The notes: generated by a model from the sequence alone, not told the origin. Shown: positions 44,401 to 52,611, counted from the first letter of the stretch. The stretch: 64,000 nucleotides of DNA from Marinifilum sp965230805 (GCF_965230805.1 NZ_OZ246019.1:3162001-3226000); one strand, 5' to 3'. A program made the numbers and translations.

Positions 44401-45217
44401 AAGATTTTGCAAGCGCACCAATTTCATCAGAAGTTGAAATACCCAATGGGGTACGATAGTCTCCTTTAGCAATTTGATTAAAGTTGTCAACCATTTTTCG
44501 AACAGGAACTGTAATGGATCTGGAAATGTATCTGGACAAGATTATAAATAATCCTCCAATAATGATTGAGATGATTGTCATTGCCCAAATGAGCATTTCA
44601 TTTACTTTACGAGATAAATTATGTACTTCATAATGAATGCCGGAATAGTATGTTTGCAGAAATTCCAGATTTAATTCCAACTTATTAAGATCTATTTTCA
44701 AATCGGTGTCCATTAACTGATTCTTGATTTGTTTGGTCAACTCAAGAGCTTTCATAGAGTGATCTATCGAGTTGTACATTTGCTCGTTGTTTATTAAATG
44801 CAAAATACGAAATCTGGACACCAGTAATTCTGCATTTTCAAAATCGTTACCATATACTTCAGGAAATCCCTCATAAAGATCAGTGGCTATTTCATTATTG
44901 GTTTTGGTTTTATATTCTTCTTCTAGTCTTAACAAGTCATTAATAAGCAAACTGGAGCGATTAATTTTTTCAGCAGCTACTTCACGATATTCCGGGTCTT
45001 TTGTAAGTTGATAATTATAAAAGTTATCCATACTACTCTGCAAAAGATTTGCATGTACGCGTAAACCGTTAATCATTGTGGTAAAGATGTGGCTTGTTTT
45101 AAAAAAATAGTTGGATGTATAACTTAAAAGAGTAATACTTATCAGTGTTAAAATCGTTAAAAGCAATAGCTTAGATTTAATCTTCCAATCTTTTAAATTT
45201 TTTATGGCAAAATTCAT
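41462..45217 (-). CDS. Large membrane hybrid histidine kinase (CHASE3-like/HAMP/GAF/HisKA/HATPase/3 receivers)
   Basis: A 1251-residue sensor kinase. The first membrane helix (SKLLLLTILTLISITLLSYT) and the second (about residue 215, AMTIISIIIGGLFIILSRYI) bracket a helical periplasmic sensor. HAMP follows, then a GAF domain (about 370-490; FLKAELGAIYIYQEDNQVLTL), a coiled coil containing an internal duplication (LQVQQEELRV-NEELAEQT twice), HisKA (FLANMSHELRTPLNSLL), HATPase (DTGVGIPDEKK, GGTGLGLSISKEL) and three receivers. The first receiver looks degenerate; the second has ILDLGLPDITG and the third VLMDIMMPEMDG. I start at the ATG at 45217 (MNFAIKNLKDW); a GTG lies 20 codons upstream. It leads the kinase-kinase-CheR-CheB operon. 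Confidence 0.94.
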   Translation of the reverse strand: MNFAIKNLKDWKIKSKLLLLTILTLISITLLSYTSNYFFKTSHIFTTMINGLRVHANLLQSSMDNFYNYQLTKDPEYREVAAEKINRSSLLINDLLRLEEEYKTKTNNEIATDLYEGFPEVYGNDFENAELLVSRFRILHLINNEQMYNSIDHSMKALELTKQIKNQLMDTDLKIDLNKLELNLEFLQTYYSGIHYEVHNLSRKVNEMLIWAMTIISIIIGGLFIILSRYISRSITVPVRKMVDNFNQIAKGDYRTPLGISTSDEIGALAKSFKSIQADFQNVVNYTKKIADGDLSVSLLPKSKKDELSISLNQMVKTLKQSKTINDETLWFRSGVNQLNNELQGEHDLNEVARKSLDYMTTFLKAELGAIYIYQEDNQVLTLAASFGIPDKNQYKNIKPGHGLIGQTAVSKKFIHLKDVPSDYFSVFSGTGEMLPKNIVLVPLLYNDMLWGVMELSAIKVFSETQIDFIKAVKDSITVKIASTIARIRLETLLKTTQEQASELQVQQEELRVANEELAEQTSILTENEKKLQVQQEELRVTNEELEERTNQLEIQKDEIEQKNTGLSLAHQKLETKAKELEQASQYKSDFLANMSHELRTPLNSLLILSRILAKNKKGNLSPEDVESAQIINKSGKDLLQLINEILDLSKIEAGKMTVEIENVTPLNVKNEILMDFKHQAKKKGLDFNVNIADDFPNSIETDPLRLKQIIKNLLSNALKFTTKGSITVSMNKANGDSEFWRDELKAMETCSIAVIDTGVGIPDEKKEAIFEAFQQADGSTSRKYGGTGLGLSISKELARMLGGEIHLESKINKGSSFTLYLPVKHSDQRMKKNNPLAQEEKAWTIHENANQSVTLPKFIDDDRDVPHQGSTVVLIHPNKEEAISLYYEIHNNSFHALVADNIPNAIQLIEAHQPSAIIVGLNLLIEKGEAVLEPLKLHSYASKLPMHIINPIEGFTEHNINELPTVKATNIAQVIDKMKIQLLTDSQNILVIEDDDATTQLINSLLTSTNATIEQTDTGKEAIKLISNKKYDCIILDLGLPDITGNQVLKTLSEKKIKIPNTIIYTGKELTREEHRELSKYTNSIILKGIKSDERLMDEVSLFLHQVATSALNNPKLKITEIDNSIFKGKKVLVVDDEIRNVFALGKILEDQEMEVLEAENGKIAIDMLKENNNIDLVLMDIMMPEMDGYEAMSVIRKTPEIKDIPIICLTAKAMKDDYQKAITSGANDYLTKPIDENKLFSMLKIWLYN

Positions 45218-45793
45218 GATGTATGTATGTAATAAAAATCCAAATGTTAAAATAGGGGATTCTTTTTTCTGAATCACGGTAATATTACGACAATTCTTGT
45301 GAATAGTTGCTTTTTTAATGTGAATAAATGTTTTTTTTCCGCGAAATTTTACAGGTAAAAATAAGAGATATACTTTATTATTATAAAACCGAAGTGGTTT
45401 CTATAAAATAATACAATATTTTGTTAACAAAAGTGATGTGTGCAATAAGCTTAAGCTATTCAAATACTTGGTAATAAAACCAATAATATCAGGTAAATAA
45501 TCTGTGTTTGATATCATCCAATCTGGTCATCCAATAAGTGCTGCTAATTCAATAAACCTTTGCATGTACAGTTCGAGTCGTCATGATACTGTTATTAGCA
45601 TGATGAGTCCTGTTTTTTTGACCATAGAGACACACGAATTGGGCGTTGTAGCAACATACATTTATAATTTTGGCATATTTGACAATGGATTATTTTTGGA
45701 ATGATAATTGATCAGGGAGGGAAGAAATCATGAGTGCTTATTTTTGCAATTATAATATTCCCTTAAATTACCAAGCCTTAAAGTATACCTAAT
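45218..45793. other. Divergent intergenic region, 576 bases
   Basis: This lies between the hybrid kinase operon (minus) and the TPR gene (plus). Two direct repeats TGTGAATA start at 45298 and 45319, 21 bases apart, 80-110 bases upstream of the kinase start; they could be a regulator site. No gene or clear promoter box is convincing in the rest. A TTCGAGTC near 45573 looks like a tRNA T-loop but has no pairing arms. Confidence 0.5.
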
Positions 45794-46837
45794 ATGAATA
45801 AAACCTTACTTGCACTTGTATTTGTACTACTACAGTTTAGCTCGATGAGCCAGAACAAGGAACTCAAAAAAATGTACTCCAAAGGAAAGTATGATCAATT
45901 GATTGAAAAAGCACAAATTCTTTTAACTGATAATGAATCGGATCCATACTTGAATTCCATACTGGGAAGAGCCTATGTCAATTCAAAACAATTTAAAGCT
46001 GCAATTCCTTACCTCGAAAAAGCGATGAATAGCGAAGCGGCTTTAGGAGAAATAAAAGCACTTAGCAAAGCATACCTGGCCAAATGTTACTTTATAATGG
46101 GAGAAGAGCAAAAGGCAGTTCGCTTTTTAAAAGAGTGTCAGAATGGCAGAGATTCGAAAGAAGCCAGCAGGTATGCACACAGGTATTTGAATCTATTTCA
46201 AACAGGGGTTTATTATAAGGCCTGGGAATTGCTGGAAACTGATAATATCCGTTTCCATTTTCAGGATAATCAGAAAATGCAAGATGTTGACGCTTATATG
46301 AATCGCATGAATGTGAATTACAAAAGAATTGTTTCCTTCTTTGATATGAATCCTTCGAAGAAGGTAGATATTTTTATCTGGACCGACAGAAATGAAGCTT
46401 TTCGAAAATTAAATAAACCTTTGGGCTTTTTTAATTCTGATTTGTGTACCGTGAATGTTTGGGATCAACAAGAGGAAGATTATGAAATGAGCCATATGCT
46501 TAGTCAGATGGCATTAAACACCAAATTTAAAAGCATGTTAATAAATAAAGGTCTGGGCGTTTATTTTGATAGCATGGATAAAAATTTATTTACGATTGCG
46601 CGTAAGCGAATCTCAAAAGAAAAATTTTCATTGCTGGAATTATGGGAAGAGCCAACCAGATACGAGCGAAATTTAAGCTATCCTGTTGGAGCTGCTTTTA
46701 TTGAGTTTTTATTGAATAAAAGGGGAAAAGCTAAATTAAAAGACTTCCTAAAAAACCAAACCATAAAAAATGGGAAAAAGGTGTATGCCGACTTCGATCA
46801 GTTGGTGAAAACTTTCGAGTCTATGTTATTGCGATAA
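45794..46837 (+). CDS. Secreted TPR protein with a degenerate peptidase-MA-like domain
   Basis: A 347-residue protein with a signal peptide (LLALVFVLLQFSSMSQ). TPR repeats cover about 25-130 (LNSILGRAYVNSKQFKAAIPYLEKA, AKCYFIMGEEQKAVRFLKEC). Residues about 145-345 resemble the gluzincin-like peptidase MA fold (ETDNIRFHFQDN, then a long helix), but the place where HExxH should occur reads YEMSHMLSQMA, so the zinc site is lost and it is probably not a protease. Ends with a good terminator. Function unknown; perhaps envelope protein scaffolding. Confidence 0.8.
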   Translation: MNKTLLALVFVLLQFSSMSQNKELKKMYSKGKYDQLIEKAQILLTDNESDPYLNSILGRAYVNSKQFKAAIPYLEKAMNSEAALGEIKALSKAYLAKCYFIMGEEQKAVRFLKECQNGRDSKEASRYAHRYLNLFQTGVYYKAWELLETDNIRFHFQDNQKMQDVDAYMNRMNVNYKRIVSFFDMNPSKKVDIFIWTDRNEAFRKLNKPLGFFNSDLCTVNVWDQQEEDYEMSHMLSQMALNTKFKSMLINKGLGVYFDSMDKNLFTIARKRISKEKFSLLELWEEPTRYERNLSYPVGAAFIEFLLNKRGKAKLKDFLKNQTIKNGKKVYADFDQLVKTFESMLLR

Positions 46838-46855
46838 AATAGAATTAGAAATAAT

Positions 46856-46890
46856 AAACCGTTCCATCAAATATTATTGGAACGGTTTTG
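46856..46890 (+). terminator. Rho-independent terminator
   Basis: Stem AAACCGTTCCA / TGGAACGGTTT with an 11-12-base loop and TTTT after it, 19 bases beyond the TPR gene stop. Confidence 0.9.
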
Positions 46891-46963
46891 TGATTGAATA
46901 GGTATTGCTTACATATTCATATTTTAAACTTACAACAGGATTTTTAGTTGCTGATTTCAATAA

Positions 46964-47224
46964 TTGATATCCAATTGTTATTGGAGCCATTATAATGAGT
47001 ATTATCAGAACAGCACTATACAAACAGAAAGGAAAACCAATTCAGTATGGATAGTCTTCGAACCATTTTACATGCCATTTTTTACAAGCAAAGAAAATGG
47101 GGCAGTGGTTGACCTAAGCTTATTCCACCAATTAATGAAACTTCACAAAGGCTCGCTAACTTTTACTTCGCAAGGTGATGGGCTAACAGTATTTAACGTC
47201 GAACTCACGTTAGTTAGGTCTTAG
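46964..47224 (+). pseudogene. Relic of a histidine-kinase ATPase domain
   Basis: The open stretch ends FEPFYMPFFTSKENG, then VVDLSLFHQLMKLHKGSLTF and FTSQGDGLTVFNVEL. This is the G2/C-terminal portion of a HATPase domain, where functional kinases read FEPFFTTKENGTGLGLSLCRQ-like sequence. The glycines of the nucleotide lid are lost (AVVDLSL in place of GxGLGLSL), and no HisKA, N box or G1 box precedes it. It is a dead fragment of about 60 codons at the edge of the GLPGLI cluster. Confidence 0.75.
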
Positions 47225-47333
47225 AAAAGAGACATCACACCAGTTTCTTGGCTCTCATAGATAATCCCTTAGGCTTTCTGTGTGTTTTTACAATTATCCA
47301 GTAATCTCATACTTATTATTACTCAACTAACTA

Positions 47334-48164
47334 TTATTTCATATTATTTAGCATTTCTTGGTAAGCCGGGGATGAATATTCTTTCAAGTAATTTTTAGGA
47401 TCTAATTCCGGGGTGAATATTTCTATAGGAATATCTCCTGATGTAAACATAGGCACCCCAGTAAGAACTTGTTTCTTTACATGTTCAATACTTTCTCGTT
47501 GCTGTTTCGTTAAATTATCAATGTGTTCTTCCAAATTAAGTATTTTTGCCCCGTTTAATTGAGGTTCATAATCTTCTGTATGCTCTCTTATTTCCAAGGA
47601 CTTGGCTTCCCATTTAAAAAATGTGTCCTTTGAATACACCTCCAACATTACTCCTGGTAAACCATGGAATTTCCAGGGTGCAGCTTTAAATGGGATTTCA
47701 TTTGTAAACCATGCTACATAATCTCTGCCCCTGAAGGTACATTCAGCCTTGTTGCAATGATATCCCAATATCTTTTTTACAGCAGGTATTCCCTTGGTGT
47801 TTTCATTGGATAAACTCCATTGGAATAATGGCAGTGGTTCTTTTAAAAGTACTTCGTTATCATATACAGATGCAAGCAAATATGTTTTGTTATAATCAAC
47901 ACTTGAAATAAATTTATACTTGGGCAAATTATTACTACCTACAATTGATGCATTATCATACGAACAAACTATTCTGCTTATTACTTTGCTTTTGTAAGCT
48001 AAAACTTTCATTTCCCTGACTAAATTGGGCTCGATTAATGTTTCCATACGTATCATTGAATAATGCTTGTATGTAATACAAAGTTCTTTTTCTTGGGCAC
48101 TTAAGCTTGAAATACTCGTGCTTAATAAACCAATAATAATTAATAAACGATTTATTTTTTTCAT
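47334..48164 (-). CDS. GLPGLI family protein (module 1)
   Basis: A 276-residue secreted protein with a signal peptide (LLIIIGLLSTSISSLSAQ). The family core includes LLKEPLPLFQWSLS, KILGYHCNKAECTFRGRDY and the naming motif in PFKAAPWKFHGLPGVMLEV. Two Cys (in GYHCNKAECTF) are conserved in all copies here and could form a disulfide. GLPGLI proteins are Bacteroidota-specific, often beside TonB-dependent receptors, with no known activity. It is the most divergent of the copies in this window and the only GLPGLI gene downstream of the small peptide at 48444-48755. Likely periplasmic. Confidence 0.93.
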   Translation of the reverse strand: MKKINRLLIIIGLLSTSISSLSAQEKELCITYKHYSMIRMETLIEPNLVREMKVLAYKSKVISRIVCSYDNASIVGSNNLPKYKFISSVDYNKTYLLASVYDNEVLLKEPLPLFQWSLSNENTKGIPAVKKILGYHCNKAECTFRGRDYVAWFTNEIPFKAAPWKFHGLPGVMLEVYSKDTFFKWEAKSLEIREHTEDYEPQLNGAKILNLEEHIDNLTKQQRESIEHVKKQVLTGVPMFTSGDIPIEIFTPELDPKNYLKEYSSPAYQEMLNNMK

Positions 48165-48443
48165 GATTTAAGTTTTAAATAATTCCTTTTGCTACACAAT
48201 AAAAATGAATGGTAACAAGCGGGTAATTGTTTTGATTAATTGGATTCATAATTAGTTTGAATATATTAGGTTAATATGATTGTCTTAATCTTTGTATTTT
48301 TATTGGTAAGGGTGCCACATACTGAGACACCCTTACTTGTAAAATTAACCCCTATTCTGCAATCTATGAGTTTTACAAGCTATATAAAGCTCTAGGTTGA
48401 AATTGTAATTAATCTAATCAATGCAACAAAATAGAAGAAGAAA

Positions 48444-48755
48444 TTAACGGAAATCTTCAGGATTAGTAATAGGTGTTACATATAATTGACAAGTACCATC
48501 ATCTTGACAGTACTGATAGGATTCTGCCCAATAGTAATAATTCATTAACCTATAACATTCGGTCCATGAAAGACCATGAAATTCTCTAACCGGACTTTCA
48601 CCAATAATTTGATAACCTACATAATGATATGTTATATTTGAATCCGTATAACCAGATACAAAACCGTTTTTTCTTGCCATTTGGACTGCATAAACAGATG
48701 AAGCAAAAACAACCAAACTAACCACTAACAACGTAAACTTTTTAATCTTTTTCAT
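48444..48755 (-). CDS. Small secreted Cys-containing protein, PAN/apple-like (module 1)
   Basis: A 103-residue protein with signal peptide MKKIKKFTLLVVSLVVFASS ending near VYA. The mature 80 residues contain GYQIIGESPVREFHG, SWTECYRLMNYYY and YCQDDGTCQLYV. The pattern of EC followed by LM, an aromatic centre and a final C-x-(I/L/V)-(F/Y) resembles the second half of a PAN/apple domain (eC..lC...Yn..t..C.l). Two related peptides occur at 52366 and 54861. This is the only one of the three whose ATG and signal peptide are in one frame. A structured repeat lies immediately upstream. Confidence 0.75.
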   Translation of the reverse strand: MKKIKKFTLLVVSLVVFASSVYAVQMARKNGFVSGYTDSNITYHYVGYQIIGESPVREFHGLSWTECYRLMNYYYWAESYQYCQDDGTCQLYVTPITNPEDFR

Positions 48756-48801
48756 AATTTTATTTTTAAATCATTTTTATTTAAATTCATTTTTTGGTTT
48801 T

Positions 48802-48948
48802 GCCCTCTCTATACTTACAAGGGCGGAAGAAAAACTTCCTGTTTGTAATATTTGCTTACTTTTGCATTAAACCTCCTTTCTTTATAAGGAGCCGGGGCAG
48901 GAAGCAATTGCGCTTAACAATTATGGGCTTCCTGCCCTTTTCCTTTTA
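48802..48948 (+). repeat. Structured intergenic repeat SR, copy 1 (candidate ncRNA)
   Basis: A 147-base core nearly identical to 52685-52829 and 55177-55324. It can fold into four consecutive hairpins: GCCCT/AGGGC (48802-48824), GGAAG-AAAAA-CTTCC (48825-48839), CTCCTT/AAGGAG (48873-48891) and a strong 11-bp GGGCAGGAAGC/GCTTCCTGCCC (48895-48937) followed by TTTTCCTTTT, a terminator on the plus strand. TACTTTTG at about 48858 could be a plus-strand -7 box. Read on the minus strand it is the leader of the small secreted peptide gene. Confidence 0.85.
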
Positions 48949-48995
48949 TAATAATAGGTTCTGTCAAGTTTGTTTGCTACAACTAATTCTTTGTC

Positions 48996-49067
48996 TTAGG
49001 CACTAAGCGATGCCGAAAACGTAATAAGAATCAATAATAGTGTTATGATTTTTCCTGTTTTCATCAT
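48996..49067 (-). pseudogene. GLPGLI relic: signal peptide only
   Basis: On the minus strand from ATG 49067 the frame reads MMKTGKIITLLLILITFSAS and LSA, then TAA where intact copies have CAA (Gln). DKELVV follows the stop, as expected after the signal peptide, and similarity ends near 48958 where the SR repeat begins. It sits 15 bases after the preceding GLPGLI stop, as in the rest of the tandem series. Confidence 0.8.
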
Positions 49068-49082
49068 TCGTTAGTTTTGTGA

Positions 49083-49844
49083 TTAATCCAAATCAAATTT
49101 TTCAATGGTTCTCAATTGCTTAGAAATATACTCTTCTGATTTACCGTTTCGTTTATGATACTCTATCCTAGATTGTTTTCTTGCCTTTAATACCTTTATA
49201 TATTTTTTCAAATCAACAATATCCCATCCGTAAAAAGGCAATTCTATTTCTTTTTTAAACGGCCTTATTTCTAAGCTTTCCGCTACCCAACTGCAATATC
49301 CATCGGTTGAATGCACTTCCAGTATTGCACCGGGCAATCCATGGAATTTCCAGGGAGAAGCCTTAAAGGGAATCTCCCGGGTAAACCAAGCCTCGTAATT
49401 GCGCCCTCTGAAGCTGCATGTGGCTTTGTGGCAAGTGTATCCGAGTATCGTTTTTGTTTCCTTACTCGGCTTCCATTCAAATAAATTAAGCGGTTCTTTT
49501 AAAAGTAACTGTGCCCTTCTAGGTAAGTCGTCAGAAATAAGAAGATGCCCCTTGGAATAATCAATTACTATCTAGTTATACGTAGTATCTCTTGATATTA
49601 AATTACGATCCTTGTCTAATGTATTTGATATTCTTCCATATTTTCTGGATACTATTTTATTTCCGTAAGAAAATACTTCAACAGTACCTTTCCTCATAAA
49701 AGAACATTCACTTAGTATTAAGCCCAAATTATCACTTTGAGTATACTTGTATTTTATATATAATTCTTTTTTCTGGGCACTAAGCGATGTCGAAATCGTA
49801 ATAAGAACCAATAATAGTGTTGTGATTTTACCTCTTTTCATCAT
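49083..49844 (-). pseudogene. GLPGLI family gene with an in-frame amber codon
   Basis: A 253-codon frame of the same length as the intact neighbour at 49861-50622, broken only by TAG at 49574-49572. Intact copies read YYTVIDY or similar there, this one TTYN-stop-IVIDY. Before it lie the signal peptide and first domain (KGKIT-like start, MRKGTVEVFSYGNKIVSRKY). After it, in the same frame, are the full core (ATCSFRGRNYEAWFTREIPF, PWKFHGLPGAILEVHSTDGY) and the end IEKFDLD. The rest of the sequence is undamaged, so inactivation is recent. TAG is a normal stop for several other genes here, so readthrough is unlikely. Confidence 0.85.
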
Positions 49845-49860
49845 TCGTTAGCTGTTTTGA

Positions 49861-50622
49861 TTAATCCAAATCAAATTTTTCAATGGTTCTTGTTGACATA
49901 GAAATTTGCTCTTCTGATTTACCTCTTCGTTTTTGAGACTCTATACTAGATTGTTTTTTTGCCTTTAATATCTTTATGTATTTTTTCAAATCAACAATAT
50001 CAATTCCATAAAAAGGCAGTTCTATTTCTTTTTTAAACGGCCTTATTTCTATGCTTTCCGCTACCCAACTGCAATATTCATCGGTTGAATACACTTCCAG
50101 TATCACACCTGGTAAGCCATGGAATTTCCAGGGAGCAGCCTTAAAGGGAATAGCCCGTGTAAACCAGGCCTCATAATTACGACCTCTAAACTTACATGTG
50201 GCTTTATGGCAAGTGTATCCGAGTATGGTTTTTGTATCCATGCATGGTTTCCATTCAAATAAATTAAGCGGTTCTTTTAATAAAAAGTATCGATTTTTAT
50301 CTGCAGGTAAAAAACTAGATAAAAGAAGTTCTTTCTTGTTGAAATCCATTGCTACATAAAAATAGTTAGTATCACATGATACAATTCTATTATCTCTAAT
50401 TTCTGCATTTGTATAGTGTGAAAGCTTTCTGGAAATCATTTTATTTCCATAAGAAAAAACTTCAATATTACCATGCTCTCTAGTAGAGTACTCACGAGCT
50501 AGTAAACCACCACCTTTTCGGTTGTATTTGTAGTTTATAAACAGTTCTTTTTCTTGGGCACTAAGCGATCCCGAAATCGTAATAAGAATCAATAATAGTG
50601 TTGTGATTTTTCCTGTTTTCAT
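49861..50622 (-). CDS. GLPGLI family protein (module 2, intact)
   Basis: A 253-residue protein: signal peptide (TTLLLILITISGSLSAQ), N-terminal beta region (GNIEVFSYGNKMISRKLSHY), then LLKEPLNLFEWK, LGYTCHKATCKFRGRNYEAWF, PWKFHGLPGVILEVYSTDEY and a basic helical tail ending IEKFDLD. Probably periplasmic or surface exposed; activity unknown. It belongs to a tandem series of paralogues separated by about 17 bases with near-identical spacers (TTAATCACAAAACTAACG-like), evidently created by unequal crossing-over and read as one operon. Confidence 0.93.
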   Translation of the reverse strand: MKTGKITTLLLILITISGSLSAQEKELFINYKYNRKGGGLLAREYSTREHGNIEVFSYGNKMISRKLSHYTNAEIRDNRIVSCDTNYFYVAMDFNKKELLLSSFLPADKNRYFLLKEPLNLFEWKPCMDTKTILGYTCHKATCKFRGRNYEAWFTRAIPFKAAPWKFHGLPGVILEVYSTDEYCSWVAESIEIRPFKKEIELPFYGIDIVDLKKYIKILKAKKQSSIESQKRRGKSEEQISMSTRTIEKFDLD

Positions 50623-50640
50623 AATACGTTAGTTTTGTGA

Positions 50641-51406
50641 TTAATCTAAATCAAAGATTTCGATGCTTCTTGTTGACATAGAAATTTGCTCTTCTGAATA
50701 CCCCCATTTTTTATACTTATCTATACTGGATTGTTTTTTTGATTTTAGTATCCGTATGTATTTATCCAAATCAACAATATCCCATCCGTAAAAAGGCAAT
50801 ACTATTTCTTTTTTAAACGGCCTTATTTCTATGCTTTCCGCTACCCAACTGCAATAATCATCGGTTGAATATACTTCCAGTAACACACCAGGTAATCCAT
50901 GAAATTTCCATGGGGCAGCTTTAAAAGGAATCTCGCGGGTAAACCACGCCTCGTAATCACGACCTCTAAACTTACATGTGGCTTTATGGTAAGTGTATCC
51001 TAGTAACGTTTTTGTATCCATACTCGGCTTCCATTCAAATAAATTAAGCGATTCTTTTAACAAGAACTGTTTACCTTTACCGCGAGGTAAAATATCAGAA
51101 ATAAGTAGGTGCTCCTTGGGATAATCAATCACTGTGTAGTAATACATAGTATCGCATGATATCACATTGCCATCTGCGTTTTTTGTATTTGATGTTCCGT
51201 TAAATTTTCTGGATACCATTTTATTTCCGTAAGAAAATACTTCAACAGTACCTTTCTCCTTATAGGAACATTCACTATATATTAAGCCCAAAGTATTACT
51301 TTGTGTGTATTTGTATTTTATATACAGTTCTTTTTGCTGAGCATTAAGTGATGCCGAAAATCGTAATAAGAATCAATAGTAGTGTTGTGATTTTTCCTGT
51401 TTTCAT
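50641..51406 (-). pseudogene. GLPGLI family gene frameshifted in the signal peptide
   Basis: From the ATG at 51406 the frame begins MKTGKITTLLLILITIFGIT and then stops. Compared with the intact copy at 49861, where the codons are ACG ATT TCG, this copy has ACGATTTTCG, one extra T. In the shifted frame the remainder is open to 50641 (SAQQKELYIKYKYTQ, then the full core with PWKFHGLPGVLLEVYSTDDY). A shorter frame from 51291 would lack a signal peptide. It is either a recent pseudogene or a slippage-prone copy; the T run is only four long. Confidence 0.8.
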
Positions 51407-51424
51407 AATTCGTTAGTTTTGTGA

Positions 51425-52240
51425 TTAATCCAAATCAAAAATCTCAATACCCGTAGGCAGATTCATCTGGAGTCCTTTAAGAGTATTAATCTCAAATTGA
51501 AGATCAGGAAAATTAAGTAAGTTTCTTTTACAACTTTCTATACTCCCTTTTCGATCTTTCTTTAATATAACAATATAATTATCCAGATCAATAATATCCA
51601 TTCCTACGTTAGGCAATTCGACTTCGCTTTTCTTTGGCCTTATTTCAATCGAATTTGCAACCCAAGAGCAATAACCATCGGTCGAATAAACCTCCAAAAC
51701 AACGCCAGGTAATCCATGAAACTTCCATGGACAAGCTTTAAAAGGGATTTCGGTAGTAAAATATGCCTCATAATTACGCCCCCTAAATGTACATGTGGCC
51801 TTGATACAATCATAATCCATAATTGTCTTAGATTCCTGGGTTAATTTCCATTCAAATAAATTAAGAGGTTCTTTCAAAAGCATTTTGTAACAAAAACCAA
51901 ATCCTGGATTATAATCAATAAATACAGGTTCAAGTAAATATCCTTGAATGTAATCAACCTCAATATAATTGTATGTTGTATCAATACTTCTCTTGCTTTT
52001 AGCAACCAACCGTTTAGTTTCTCTTATATTAATACTATTCGATGAATAAATCCTCACATTATAGCTAGGGAATGCATTTCTAATAATTTCAGAATTATTT
52101 TTGCCACCAATTCGCAAACAACTCTCATTAAACGTGTATGTAACCACAAGTTCCTTCTTCTGGGCACTAAGCGAAACAGGTATAATAAATATGATTACAA
52201 TTAATAATTTCATACTCATGATTTGTGTATAATTATGCAT
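51425..52240 (-). CDS. GLPGLI family protein (module 2, first of series)
   Basis: A 271-residue protein with a signal peptide (MSMKLLIVIIFIIPVSLSAQ after an eight-residue extension; initiation at an internal Met is possible). The N-terminal region has SCLRIGGKNNSEIIRNAF, shared with the copy at 53925. Core: LLKEPLNLFEWKLTQESKTI, ATCTFRGRNYEAYFTTEIPF, CPWKFHGLPGVVLEVYSTDGY; it ends IEIFDLD. It is the first gene of the five-member tandem series running down to 48996 and follows the small secreted peptide at 52366-52611. Function unknown. Confidence 0.92.
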   Translation of the reverse strand: MHNYTQIMSMKLLIVIIFIIPVSLSAQKKELVVTYTFNESCLRIGGKNNSEIIRNAFPSYNVRIYSSNSINIRETKRLVAKSKRSIDTTYNYIEVDYIQGYLLEPVFIDYNPGFGFCYKMLLKEPLNLFEWKLTQESKTIMDYDCIKATCTFRGRNYEAYFTTEIPFKACPWKFHGLPGVVLEVYSTDGYCSWVANSIEIRPKKSEVELPNVGMDIIDLDNYIVILKKDRKGSIESCKRNLLNFPDLQFEINTLKGLQMNLPTGIEIFDLD

Positions 52241-52365
52241 AGCATTTATAAGTATTAGACTATTTTATTTATAATATTTAGTGATAATGTCTTAATAGAT
52301 TTATTCAATACATTTTTTTTATTACATATACCTGTCAATAGACAGGTATATGAGAATTGTATGAT

Positions 52366-52611
52366 TTAATGGCTAAATATTCGACAACAGCCTGTCATAG
52401 GGTTATAATCTGCTGCAACACCACCATTCCATATAAGTAATTGTTCACATTCATCAACATTTGCTACATCTCCTGTAATTTTGATTTCTCCACTTATGAT
52501 CCAGGAGTCATCCAAATGCACCCATTCATTATTGACATCAGGCACTATCGCTATCAAATTAGGCGTCAAACCTAATACCCAAGCAAAAACAACCAAACTC
52601 ACCACTAACAA
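52366..52611 (-). CDS. Small secreted PAN/apple-like protein (module 2), start disrupted
   Basis: The frame encodes LLVVSLVVFAW..., then SWIISGEIKITGDVANVDEC, EQLLIWNGG and DYNPMTGCCRIFSH. It aligns well with the peptide at 54861 and more loosely with that at 48444. The ancestral ATG (near 52636) is out of frame because of one extra A (ATG AAA AAG AAT TAA instead of ATG AAA AAG ATT AAA). Translation would need TTG at 52611 or ATT slightly upstream. The signal-peptide end also differs from the VYA of the others. It may be a young pseudogene. Confidence 0.55.
   Translation of the reverse strand: MLVVSLVVFAWVLGLTPNLIAIVPDVNNEWVHLDDSWIISGEIKITGDVANVDECEQLLIWNGGVAADYNPMTGCCRIFSH

Noticed and set aside
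45560..45620. tRNA suggested by TTCGAGTC
   Set aside because: No T-arm stem pairs around it and no acceptor or anticodon arm can be drawn.
50641..51406. Phase-variable homopolymer in the frameshifted GLPGLI gene
   Set aside because: The T run is four bases, too short for efficient slippage; a simple frameshift is more likely.
51425..52240. Toxin-immunity system built from the small peptides and GLPGLI proteins
   Set aside because: No toxin domain, leader-processing site or export system is visible. The peptides look more like PAN/apple binding domains, so I report the module without this function.
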